A stretch of DNA of 36,158 nucleotides. Source: Bacteroidales bacterium UBA5621 (GTDB taxonomy: Bacteria > Bacteroidota > Bacteroidia > Bacteroidales > VadinHA17). The notes below the pieces were generated by a model. The model saw nothing but the letters and a program-made list of their open reading frames with translations, was not told where the DNA came from and ran no database searches. Positions 7,065 through 15,114 of this stretch are shown here, piece by piece. Position 1 is the first letter of the stretch. Each line of letters opens with the position of its first letter. Where the stretch lies: NCBI GenBank assembly GCA_002424525.1, contig DIKJ01000158.1, positions 33,506 through 69,663 of the forward strand, given 5' to 3'. The translations under genes and the position numbers were made by a program.

Positions 7065-9122
7065 ATGATAAATGACAAACTAATAAATCCAGAAAGCATC
7101 GTTGTTGTGGGAGGGTCTGAAGATCTTTTCAAACCGGGAGGAAAGGTCCTCAGGAATATTATTGACAGCAACTTCGAAGGGAATCTGTACGTTGTCAATC
7201 CAAAGCAGGATCTTGTTCAGGGGATAATTTCATATCGGGATCCGGACCAGCTTCCTCCTGTTGATCTGGCCATTCTTGCTATCCAGGCCGGATTGTGCCT
7301 TCCTGTGGTAGAAACTCTGATCAGTAAAAAGAATACCAGGGCATTTATAATTATTTCAGCAGGTTTCAGCGAATCGGGAGAGGAGGGGAGAAAGCTGGAG
7401 GAGGCAATTGCGCGCGTCATTGACGAGGCGGAAGGTTGTCTGATCGGCCCTAACTGCATTGGCGTGATCACTCCCGGGTATAGCGGCGTGTTTACTTCGC
7501 CTGTTCCAAGGCTTAACAGCAGGGGATGTGATTTTGTTTCAGGATCAGGTGCGACAGCTGTTTTTATTTTTGAGTCGGCGCTTCCGAAAGGTCTTACTTT
7601 TGCCAGTGTCTATTCAGTAGGCAACAGCGCCCAGACTGGTATTGAGGAGGTTCTTGAGTACTGGGACGAAACGTATGTGCCGGGAGTCAGTTCCCCGGTC
7701 AAGCTCATTTACGTTGAGAGCATCAGCAATCCTGACAAACTCCTGCACCATGCCTCTTCCCTTATACGAAAGGGATGCTTCATTGCTGCGATCAAAGCCG
7801 GCATAACTGAAGCCGGCAGCCGGGCCGCATCGTCACATACGGGTGCAATGGCTTCTTCCGATTCGGCCGTTGAAGCGCTGTTCCGTAAGGCAGGTATTGT
7901 AAGATGTTCGGGACGTGAAGAGATGACCACCGTTGCTTCGGTATTTTTTCACAAACCTCTTAAGGGAAGGAATATCGCGATAATCACACATGCCGGAGGA
8001 CCTGCAGTGATGCTTACAGATGCCCTTGCAGCAGGCGGAATGAATATACCGCTTATCACAGGTGAGGATCATGATAAACTGCTGGCAATGATGAATCCCG
8101 GTGCCTCAGCAGTCAACCCGATTGACATGATCGCGACTGCCACGGAGGAACAGCTGAGCAACGTTATTGATTATGTTGACAAAAACCTTCCTTCAATCGA
8201 CGGGATGACCGTAATATTCGGAAGCAACGGGCTCAACGACATGATGGAGATCTATGATCTTCTTCACAGAAAGATACTTGAGTGTAACAAGCCTCTTTAC
8301 CCTATCCTTCCATCGGTCTCGAGTTCGCGGGCTGAGTTGGAATATTTCATGGGGAAAGGGCACATTAATTTTCCCGATGAAGTTGTGCTGGGCCGGGCCC
8401 TGACGAAAATCTCAAACACACCGTACCCCGCAGATGAAAAGATCTTTCTCGAGAATATTGATATTCCGCTTATCAGGAATATAATTGAGAATGCCGGGCC
8501 TGGCTATCTTGAACCTTCTGCTATACAGCAACTTCTTAAAGCTGCTGAGATCCCGTTCGTTGAAGAGGTTGTTGTCACAAACAGGCGGCGGCTGGCAGTA
8601 ACGGCGGAAAGAATGGGCTACCCTCTTGCGCTGAAGGTTGTGGGACCTGTACATAAATCCGACGTGGGAGGTGTAACACTGAACATCAAATCGAAGAAGC
8701 ATCTTGAGGCAGAATTTGCCAGGATGAAAAGGATAAGGGGAGTGAAAGCCGTAATGGTCCAGAAAATGCTTTCAGGCGCAGAACTTTTCATTGGTGCCAA
8801 ATACGAACCAAGGTTCGGACACGTTATTCTCTGCGGACTGGGTGGTATTTTCGTCGAGGTCCTTGGTGATGTCTCCTCAGGACTTGCTCCGCTGACCTTC
8901 AGGGAAGCGGAGTCGATGATAAGGAGCCTTAAGGGCTACAGGATCATCAAAGGGACAAGAGGCAAGCCGGGGATAAATGAAAAAATATTTGTTGAGATAA
9001 TCGTAAGGCTCTCCAGTCTGCTCAGGTTTGCAACGGAAATAAAGGAAATGGACCTTAATCCGCTTATCGGCGGGCCAGATGTCATAACGGTCGTAGATGC
9101 AAGGATCAGGGTTGAAAAATGA
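7065..9122 (+). CDS. ADP-forming acetate/acyl-CoA synthetase (fused alpha-beta)
   Basis: The enzyme converts acyl-CoA, ADP and phosphate to the free acid, ATP and CoA, giving substrate-level ATP in the cytoplasm. The 685 residues contain the alpha-type CoA-binding and ligase part (about 1-460: VVVGGSED, VNPK, IGPNCIGVITP) followed by a beta-type ATP-grasp part (about 470-685: LALKVVGPVHKSDVGGV). The phosphorylated histidine of the alpha part is H258 in SSHTGAMASSD; the second histidine of the swinging-loop mechanism fits HKSD in the ATP-grasp part. Gene order and + strand continuity suggest it is the first gene of the operon up to 14959; a 73-bp gap separates it from the ACT gene, so a second promoter is possible. 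The acid made could be acetate, branched-chain or aryl; sequence alone does not decide. Confidence 0.9.
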   Translation: MINDKLINPESIVVVGGSEDLFKPGGKVLRNIIDSNFEGNLYVVNPKQDLVQGIISYRDPDQLPPVDLAILAIQAGLCLPVVETLISKKNTRAFIIISAGFSESGEEGRKLEEAIARVIDEAEGCLIGPNCIGVITPGYSGVFTSPVPRLNSRGCDFVSGSGATAVFIFESALPKGLTFASVYSVGNSAQTGIEEVLEYWDETYVPGVSSPVKLIYVESISNPDKLLHHASSLIRKGCFIAAIKAGITEAGSRAASSHTGAMASSDSAVEALFRKAGIVRCSGREEMTTVASVFFHKPLKGRNIAIITHAGGPAVMLTDALAAGGMNIPLITGEDHDKLLAMMNPGASAVNPIDMIATATEEQLSNVIDYVDKNLPSIDGMTVIFGSNGLNDMMEIYDLLHRKILECNKPLYPILPSVSSSRAELEYFMGKGHINFPDEVVLGRALTKISNTPYPADEKIFLENIDIPLIRNIIENAGPGYLEPSAIQQLLKAAEIPFVEEVVVTNRRRLAVTAERMGYPLALKVVGPVHKSDVGGVTLNIKSKKHLEAEFARMKRIRGVKAVMVQKMLSGAELFIGAKYEPRFGHVILCGLGGIFVEVLGDVSSGLAPLTFREAESMIRSLKGYRIIKGTRGKPGINEKIFVEIIVRLSSLLRFATEIKEMDLNPLIGGPDVITVVDARIRVEK

Positions 9123-9195
9123 TTATGATGATATTTTGAAACCCCGGTGAAGTTATGCTCATTTTCATTCTTGATTATTACTAAAAACAATTACC

Positions 9196-9621
9196 ATGGT
9201 CATTCCACAGTTATCGGTATTTATTGAAAACAGATCAGGAAGACTTACCGAAGTGCTTGAAGTGCTTGGCAGGGAAGATATTAAGATCACTGCACTGACG
9301 GTTGCTGACACTTCGGAGTTCGGGATCCTGCGGCTGATTGTATCCGATTCCGAAAAAGCGAAGGAAGTACTTAAAGGTCAATCATTTACGGTCAATATTA
9401 CCAATGTGATTTCTGTTATTGCTCCAAATGAGGCAAAGCATTACGCCAGATTACTGAGAATTTTGTCCGACAGGGACATAAGCATTGAATATACCTATGC
9501 ATTCGCCAGGGGATCGAAGGCGGTTATAATTCTCCGGTGCAATAATAATGAGGAAGCCATAAAGGCTTTAAAGGAGAATGAGATGGAACTTCTCAATGCG
9601 AGCGAGTTGTTTAAGATCTGA
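9196..9621 (+). CDS. Tandem ACT-domain amino-acid-binding protein
   Basis: The 141-residue protein has two ACT-type beta-alpha-beta-beta-alpha-beta folds: residues 3-68 (LSVFIENRSGRLTEVLEVL, then ITALTVADT and GILRLIV) and 70-141 (VISVIAPNEAKHYARLLRIL, then IEYTYAF and AVIILRC). ACT domains bind amino acids and regulate enzymes of their metabolism. Related stand-alone proteins are commonly found next to phenylacetate-CoA ligase-like and 2-oxoacid oxidoreductase genes, as here (25 bp before the ligase gene). I infer that it senses the amino acid degraded by this operon; the partner protein is unknown. Confidence 0.85.
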   Translation: MVIPQLSVFIENRSGRLTEVLEVLGREDIKITALTVADTSEFGILRLIVSDSEKAKEVLKGQSFTVNITNVISVIAPNEAKHYARLLRILSDRDISIEYTYAFARGSKAVIILRCNNNEEAIKALKENEMELLNASELFKI

Positions 9622-9646
9622 GTGTAACACAATTCAATTATACTGA

Positions 9647-10948
9647 ATGGAAATCTGGAACGGACATTTTGAGTGCATGGACCGCCTTGATCTTAAAAAG
9701 GTTCAGAGTGAAAGGCTTATGGAAACCGTTGAACGATCATACTTCAATGTTCCCTATTACCGTCATAAAATGCAGGCGGCAGGGCTGGGTCCGGAGAGCA
9801 TCGGTTCGATAGATGACCTTCACAGGCTTCCGTTTACCACCAAGCAGGATCTCCGCGATAATTATCCGTTCGGTCTGTTTGCTGTCCCGATGAGCGAGAT
9901 TGTGCGCATCCATGCCTCTTCAGGCACCACGGGCAAACCTACCGTTGTGGGATATACCCGTCACGATATAGCCACATGGTCGGAAGTTATGGCCCGCACC
10001 CTGAAATGCGCCGGTGCAGGAAGAAACGATTTCATACAGGTTGCCTACGGTTACGGGTTGTTCACCGGAGGACTGGGGCTTCATTATGGCGGGGAAAAGA
10101 TCGGAGCGTCGGTAATACCTGTTTCTGGTGGAAATACCAGCCGGCAGATACAGTTAATGTGCGATTTTGGCAGTACGGTCCTGGCCTGTACACCCTCCTA
10201 TGCCCTTTATCTTGCAGAAGCACTTCAGGAGAACCAGGTTGACCCCTCCGACATTAAACTGAGGGTTGGCGTTTTTGGCGCTGAACCCTGGACAGAAAAG
10301 ATGAGGAGGGAGATAGAAACGAAACTCAGGATAAAAGCGATTGATATCTACGGACTAAGCGAGGTCATTGGCCCCGGTGTGGCGAGCGAATGCATGGCAC
10401 AGGAGGGATTGCATATAAATGAGGATCATTTCTATCCGGAGATCATCGATCCGGACACCCTGCAGGTTCTGCCGGAAGGAAGCATGGGAGAGCTCGTGTT
10501 CACGACCCTGACAAAGGAAGGATTACCACTTATCCGGTACCGCACCCGTGATCTTACAAGGCTGACATCCGAAAGATGCAGGTGCGGCAGGACAATGATC
10601 AGAATGGAAAAATGCCTGGGACGGAGTGACGATATGCTGATTGTCAGAGGAGTAAACCTCTTCCCGTCCCAGGTTGAAAACGTGCTTCTTGAAATGAGCG
10701 AAATAAAACCCCATTACCTGCTGGTCGTCGACAGGGTGAACAATCTCGACACCCTTGAGGTGCAGGTTGAGGTTGATGAGGCGTTTTTTCTTGATAAGAT
10801 AAGCCAGCTGGAGGCTCTGCGGATGAAAATTCAGGAGAGTCTTGAGACATCCCTGGCTCTGGGGGTGAAAGTCACTCTGGTGGAACCAAAAAAACTGGAA
10901 CGGAGTGAAACAAAAGCAAAACGTGTAATTGACAAAAGAAGATTCTAA
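9647..10948 (+). CDS. paaK: Phenylacetate-CoA ligase-like AMP-forming enzyme
   Basis: This 433-residue adenylate-forming enzyme belongs to the PaaK family, which activates phenylacetate or similar aryl acids with ATP and CoA. The P-loop-like motif [14 protein letters not shown] is at 91-104, [15 protein letters not shown] supplies the adenylate-binding segment, and RYRTRDL plus [20 protein letters not shown] marks the hinge and small C-terminal domain. Length is normal. In ferredoxin-dependent amino-acid degraders such enzymes sit beside 2-oxoacid oxidoreductases, and their direction and substrate in vivo are often unclear. It is 4 bp before the aminotransferase start, so the two are co-transcribed. 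Confidence 0.88.
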   Translation: MEIWNGHFECMDRLDLKKVQSERLMETVERSYFNVPYYRHKMQAAGLGPESIGSIDDLHRLPFTTKQDLRDNYPFGLFAVPMSEIVRIHASSGTTGKPTVVGYTRHDIATWSEVMARTLKCAGAGRNDFIQVAYGYGLFTGGLGLHYGGEKIGASVIPVSGGNTSRQIQLMCDFGSTVLACTPSYALYLAEALQENQVDPSDIKLRVGVFGAEPWTEKMRREIETKLRIKAIDIYGLSEVIGPGVASECMAQEGLHINEDHFYPEIIDPDTLQVLPEGSMGELVFTTLTKEGLPLIRYRTRDLTRLTSERCRCGRTMIRMEKCLGRSDDMLIVRGVNLFPSQVENVLLEMSEIKPHYLLVVDRVNNLDTLEVQVEVDEAFFLDKISQLEALRMKIQESLETSLALGVKVTLVEPKKLERSETKAKRVIDKRRF

Positions 10949-10952
10949 TACC

Positions 10953-12284
10953 ATGAGGAACATTGCTGTTATACCAATACCAGAAGAGATAATAAGAAAG
11001 CTCGCGGAGGAAACCGGAATAAGGTCAGCGGGAAGCGCGTCTATCCGCGAAATAGTACAGCTTGTCAACAGGCTTGAACAATCTACGGGAATAAAGTTTG
11101 TCAGAATGGAGATGGGAGTGCCCGGGCTCCAGACGTCTGAAATCGGGAAAGAAGCAGAGATAGCCGCGATCAGGGAGGGTGTCACATCGTCATATCCAAA
11201 CATAACGGGGATAACTCCACTCAAGAATGAGGCCTCACGGTTCGTTAAGCTCTTCCTCAATGCTGACGTGAGTCCCCGGGGATGCATACCGACTGTCGGT
11301 TCGATGATGGGCGGAATGGTGGCATTCCTTGTGGCAAACCGCAATGACAGGACAAAAGAAGGAACTCTTTTCATCGATCCGGGTTTTCCTATTCAGAAAC
11401 AGCAGGTGAAAATGCTCGGACACGATTACTTTTCTTTTGATGTCTATAACTACAGGGGGAAAAAGCTCAGGGAAAAACTTGAATCATATTTAAGGACAGG
11501 ATTGATCTCATCCCTGCTTTTCTCCAACCCGAACAACCCAACCTGGATCTGCCTGAACGAGGAAGAACTTGCCATCATCGGTGAACTTTGCCGTCGGTAT
11601 GATGTTATTGTGATCGAGGATCTGGCTTATTTTGGCATGGATTTCAGAAAAGACTATTCAAATCCCGGCGTCCCGCCCTTTCAGCCTTCAGTTGCACACT
11701 ATGCTGACGACTACATTTTGCTGATCTCAAGTTCCAAGATCTTCAGCTATGCAGGACAGAGAATAGGCATAATGGCTATCTCCGATCATCTGTACGATCG
11801 TTCCTATCCCGATCTTTTAAGGTATTATTCAACTGATAAATTCGGACATTCAGCTATCTTTGGGGCTTTATACGGATTATCGGCCGGAGTCACACACTCA
11901 GTTCAGTATGGGCTGGCTGCGCTGCTTAAGGCTGTTAATGACGGTACTTACAAATACCGGGAGGATGTGATTGTTTACGGCGAGAAAGCCCGGATAATGA
12001 AGAAACTCTTTACAGAAAATGGTTTTAAAATTGTATACGACCGCGACCTTGATGAACCTCTGGCTGACGGGTTCTATTTCACTATTTCATATCCCGGCAT
12101 GACAGGAGGTGAACTGATCGACAGGCTTCTGTGTTACGGTGTAAGCGCCATCTCGCTCGATTCGACCGGGAGTGAAAGGCAGGAGGGCCTCAGGGCATGC
12201 GTTTCGCAGATTCCAATGGAGCTGTTTGGTGATCTTGAATTCCGTCTGAAACGTTTCTTTGAGGAAAATCCTGTAAATTTATAA
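10953..12284 (+). CDS. Class I/II PLP-dependent aminotransferase
   Basis: Fold-type I aminotransferase of 443 residues from the ATG at 10953 (MRNIAVIPIP); an upstream TTG at 10929 would overlap the ligase gene and is less likely. The PLP Schiff-base lysine is K262 in SSSKIFSYAGQRIG. NPNNPTW (192-198) and D223 in VIVIEDLAYFG are the standard cofactor contacts, and R270 follows as expected. It would convert an amino acid to the 2-oxoacid used by the oxidoreductase encoded 16 bp downstream. The substrate cannot be read from sequence; context suggests branched-chain or aromatic amino acids. Somewhat longer than the usual 390-400 residues, with a helical N-terminal region before the core (about 1-50). 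Confidence 0.88.
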   Translation: MRNIAVIPIPEEIIRKLAEETGIRSAGSASIREIVQLVNRLEQSTGIKFVRMEMGVPGLQTSEIGKEAEIAAIREGVTSSYPNITGITPLKNEASRFVKLFLNADVSPRGCIPTVGSMMGGMVAFLVANRNDRTKEGTLFIDPGFPIQKQQVKMLGHDYFSFDVYNYRGKKLREKLESYLRTGLISSLLFSNPNNPTWICLNEEELAIIGELCRRYDVIVIEDLAYFGMDFRKDYSNPGVPPFQPSVAHYADDYILLISSSKIFSYAGQRIGIMAISDHLYDRSYPDLLRYYSTDKFGHSAIFGALYGLSAGVTHSVQYGLAALLKAVNDGTYKYREDVIVYGEKARIMKKLFTENGFKIVYDRDLDEPLADGFYFTISYPGMTGGELIDRLLCYGVSAISLDSTGSERQEGLRACVSQIPMELFGDLEFRLKRFFEENPVNL

Positions 12285-12300
12285 TAATCAATAAAGCAAA

Positions 12301-12525
12301 ATGGCAAAAGTAAAAGGAAGTATTGTAGTGAATATTGAAAAATGCAAGGGATGTGAAGTGTGTATGGTTTCGTGTCCTACCGGCACCATTGCCATGGCGA
12401 GGGAGGTCAACAGCAAGGGGTATAATTATGCCTGGCCTGCAAATCCCGACCTCTGTATAGGGTGCGCCAACTGCGCCATTGTGTGCCCCGACGGTGTAAT
12501 AACTGTTTACAAAACAAAAATATAG
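12301..12525 (+). CDS. 2-oxoacid:ferredoxin oxidoreductase, ferredoxin-like delta subunit
   Basis: A 74-residue protein with two [4Fe-4S] motifs, CKGCEVCMVSCP and CIGCANCAIVCP, each CX2CX2CX3CP. This is the electron-transfer subunit of four-subunit 2-oxoacid:ferredoxin oxidoreductases (Kor/Vor type) and passes electrons from the TPP site to free ferredoxin. It starts 16 bp after the aminotransferase and ends 7 bp before the alpha subunit. Confidence 0.93.
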   Translation: MAKVKGSIVVNIEKCKGCEVCMVSCPTGTIAMAREVNSKGYNYAWPANPDLCIGCANCAIVCPDGVITVYKTKI

Positions 12526-12532
12526 ACCGGCA

Positions 12533-13603
12533 ATGGAAAGGGAGCTGAGATTAATGAAAGGTAATGAAGCGGTTGCGGAAGCTGCAATAAGGGCAGGGGC
12601 CGACGGGTATTTCGGATATCCGATCACACCGCAAAGCGAGATACTTGAATATCTGATGGAAGCCAGGCCTTATCAGACAACAGGCATGGTTGTCCTTCAG
12701 GCTGAAAGTGAGATAGCAGCCATTAACATGGTATACGGCGGAGCGGCTTGCGGAAAGAGGGTGATGACAACCTCATCATCGCCGGGGATAAGCCTTAAGC
12801 AGGAGGGGATCACATATATAGCAGGTGCGGAACTGCCATGCCTCATTGTTAACGTTGTAAGGGGAGGACCGGGCCTTGGGACTATCCAGCCTGCACAATC
12901 GGATTATTTTCAAGCAGTTAAAGGGGGCGGGCATGGCGATTACCACCTTATCGTCCTTGCTCCGGCTTCGGTCCAGGAGATGGCTGATTTTGTAGGGCTG
13001 GGTTTCGACCTGGCTTTCAGATACCGGAATCCGGTGATGATCCTGTCAGACGGTGCGATCGGACAGATGATGGAAAAAGTCTATCTCAGTCCTCAGAAAG
13101 AAAGATCGAAGGAGGTACCCGAATGGGCAACAACGGGAAAACCTCCCACACGCGAAAGAAATATTATAACATCACTGGATCTTGATCCCAGAGCACAGGA
13201 AGTATTCAATCAGAAGCTCATAGCCAAGTACGATGAGATCAGGGAAAAAGAGGTCCGCTATGAGGAGTTTCAGTGCCAGGATGCAGAATACCTTCTGGTT
13301 GCCTACGGCACAAGTGCCAGGGTGTGCCAGAAATCTGTTCAGCTGGCAAGGGCGGAAGGACTGAGGGTTGGATTGCTCAGGCCAATAACCCTGTTCCCGT
13401 TTCCGACAGTAAGGATCCGTGAACTGGCAGATCAGGTAAAAGGCATGATGTCGGTGGAGATGAGCGCCGGACAGATGGTGGAGGATGTTATGCTGGCTGC
13501 CAACGGGAAGGTGCCAGTTGTGCACTTTGGAAGAATGGGAGGGATCGTTACTACACCCGATGAGGTGGTCGAGAATCTTAAATCAAAAATATTGAGAGTC
13601 TGA
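12533..13603 (+). CDS. 2-oxoacid:ferredoxin oxidoreductase, alpha subunit (VorB/KorA type)
   Basis: The 356-residue subunit carries the pyrimidine-binding and transketolase C-terminal-like domains of the Kor/Vor family. Diagnostic segments are LMKGNEAVAEAAIRAG, FGYPITPQSEILEYL, the conserved VLQAESEIAAINMVYGGA, and TSSSPGISLKQEG near the CoA site, followed by a C-terminal domain with YGTSARVCQKSV and GLLRPITLFPFP. It forms the catalytic core with the beta subunit, whose gene starts 3 bp downstream. The complex decarboxylates a 2-oxoacid to acyl-CoA and reduces ferredoxin. Annotation pipelines often call this form 3-methyl-2-oxobutanoate dehydrogenase VorB; a 2-oxoglutarate-specific enzyme is the main alternative. 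Confidence 0.92.
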   Translation: MERELRLMKGNEAVAEAAIRAGADGYFGYPITPQSEILEYLMEARPYQTTGMVVLQAESEIAAINMVYGGAACGKRVMTTSSSPGISLKQEGITYIAGAELPCLIVNVVRGGPGLGTIQPAQSDYFQAVKGGGHGDYHLIVLAPASVQEMADFVGLGFDLAFRYRNPVMILSDGAIGQMMEKVYLSPQKERSKEVPEWATTGKPPTRERNIITSLDLDPRAQEVFNQKLIAKYDEIREKEVRYEEFQCQDAEYLLVAYGTSARVCQKSVQLARAEGLRVGLLRPITLFPFPTVRIRELADQVKGMMSVEMSAGQMVEDVMLAANGKVPVVHFGRMGGIVTTPDEVVENLKSKILRV

Positions 13604-13606
13604 AAT

Positions 13607-14395
13607 ATGGCAGAAATAACCGGAATAAAAGAGATTATCAGACCTGAGAATCTGGTCTATAAAAGGACAAAGGTAATGACAGACAGCATCCTGTCATACT
13701 GTCCGGGCTGTGGTCACGGCACGGCCCATCGCATACTGGCTGAGATAATAGATGAGGAGGGTCTTCAGTCAGAGACTATCGGAGTCTCTCCCGTCGGTTG
13801 TGCGGTGCTTATGTACAATTTTCTCGATATAGACTGTCAGGAAGCAGCACACGGAAGAGCCCCGGCAGTTGCTACAGGAATCAAAAGACTTTTACCGGAC
13901 AAGTTCGTGTTCACCTATCAGGGCGATGGCGACCTTGCGGCAATAGGAACTGCCGAGACCATACATACATGCAACAGGGGCGAGAACATCCTTATGATCT
14001 TCATTAATAACGGGATATATGGTATGACCGGAGGCCAGATGGCTCCTACGACCATCCCGGGCATGAGATCTTCTACATCACCCTATGGCAGGGACGTAAA
14101 GATTATGGGTAATCCCTTAAAAATGACCGATATAGTTGCTACGCTCCCCGGTACATATTATGTTACCAGGCAGAGTGTTCATACCCCTGCAAATGTGCGC
14201 AAGACCAAAAAAGCCATGCGCAAGGCAGTTCAGTATCAAAAACTTAACAGAGGCACCTGTTTCATAGAAATTGTCTCAAACTGCCCATCCGGATGGAAAA
14301 TGACGCCTGTCGAGTCAAACAAGTGGATGGAGGAGAATATGTTTCCCTATTATCCTCTTGGAGACCTTAAGATCCCTGCGGAAGAATCTGTATAA
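13607..14395 (+). CDS. 2-oxoacid:ferredoxin oxidoreductase, beta (TPP-binding) subunit
   Basis: This 262-residue subunit binds thiamine diphosphate: the GDGD motif begins YQGDGDLAAIGTAE and ends with the paired asparagines in FINNGIYGMTGGQMAPTT. The conserved cysteine-bearing segment SYCPGCGHGTAHR lies near residues 30-42. It is the size of Kor/Vor beta subunits rather than the longer multi-domain pyruvate enzymes. Three bases separate it from the alpha gene and 21 from the gamma gene, a tight four-gene block. Confidence 0.93.
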   Translation: MAEITGIKEIIRPENLVYKRTKVMTDSILSYCPGCGHGTAHRILAEIIDEEGLQSETIGVSPVGCAVLMYNFLDIDCQEAAHGRAPAVATGIKRLLPDKFVFTYQGDGDLAAIGTAETIHTCNRGENILMIFINNGIYGMTGGQMAPTTIPGMRSSTSPYGRDVKIMGNPLKMTDIVATLPGTYYVTRQSVHTPANVRKTKKAMRKAVQYQKLNRGTCFIEIVSNCPSGWKMTPVESNKWMEENMFPYYPLGDLKIPAEESV

Positions 14396-14416
14396 TGACC
14401 TAATGACAGAAGCAAA

Positions 14417-14959
14417 ATGACTGAAGAAATAATTATAGCAGGATTTGGCGGACAGGGTGTCCTGTCGATGGGTAAGATTATGGCCTATTCCGGAGTGATG
14501 GAGGATATGGAGGTCAGCTGGATGCCATCCTACGGTCCCGAGATGCGTGGCGGCACTGCCAACGTCATCGTTATCCTCAGCACTGAAAGGATCAGCTCAC
14601 CTATTATCAGAAGCTTTGACACCGCGATAATACTTAACCAGCAATCGCTCGATAAATTTGAGGGTTCCGTAAAACCCGGAGGGATACTTATATACGACGG
14701 CAATGGAATAACCCGCCATCCTGAGAGAAGCGATATTACGGTGTATCGCGTCGATGCGACGGAAGAGGCTGTAAGGATGAAGAGCCCCAAAACGTTCAAC
14801 ATGATCGTCCTGGGCGGATTTCTTAAGGTGAAGCCGGTAATCAGACTCGGGAATGTAATAAAAGGCCTTAAGAAATCATTGCCCGAAAGATACCACAACC
14901 TTATCCCGATGAACGAAAAGGCCCTGGAAAGGGGTATGGAAATTATCAGGGAGAAATAA
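14417..14959 (+). CDS. 2-oxoacid:ferredoxin oxidoreductase, gamma subunit
   Basis: A 180-residue subunit with the family start IIAGFGGQGVLSMGKIMAY and the SWMPSYGPEMRGGTANV segment. It completes the delta-alpha-beta-gamma set and contributes to the CoA and TPP region of the complex. It is the last gene of the operon that began at 7065; a palindromic region follows and the next gene converges. Confidence 0.93.
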   Translation: MTEEIIIAGFGGQGVLSMGKIMAYSGVMEDMEVSWMPSYGPEMRGGTANVIVILSTERISSPIIRSFDTAIILNQQSLDKFEGSVKPGGILIYDGNGITRHPERSDITVYRVDATEEAVRMKSPKTFNMIVLGGFLKVKPVIRLGNVIKGLKKSLPERYHNLIPMNEKALERGMEIIREK

Positions 14960-14966
14960 TATTAAT

Positions 14967-15098
14967 CCGTCAGCTAAAGCTGACGGCAATTGAGTGGACA
15001 AAAGCTGACGGCAACTGAGGTTCTCAGAGAAGCAATGAATTGCCGTTGGCTTCAGCCAACGGATGAGAAGCTTTCTATCCTAGGCCGGGCTTTAGCCC
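14967..15098. repeat. REP-like palindromic cluster between convergent genes
   Basis: Two perfect 8-bp palindromic stems with 4-nt loops lie here: CCGTCAGC-TAAA-GCTGACGG (14967-14986) and CCGTTGGC-TTCA-GCCAACGG (15043-15062). A half-copy, AAAGCTGACGGCAACTGAG at 15001-15019, repeats 14976-14994 with one mismatch at 25-bp spacing. A third short stem, GGGC-TTTA-GCCC, is at 15087-15098. The two main stems differ at two paired positions with both arms changed, so pairing is kept. The cluster lies between the gamma-subunit gene and the symporter gene and could be a REP-type element and/or a bidirectional terminator. Confidence 0.75.
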
Positions 15099-15114
15099 AA
15101 AGAGGGACTGAAGT

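Noticed and set aside
10523..11374. 283-codon minus-strand frame across the ligase and aminotransferase genes
   Set aside because: It lies antisense to two well-supported enzymes and shows no protein-family signal.
12190..12627. 145-codon minus-strand frame
   Set aside because: Antisense to the aminotransferase end, ferredoxin subunit and alpha-subunit start; no family signal.
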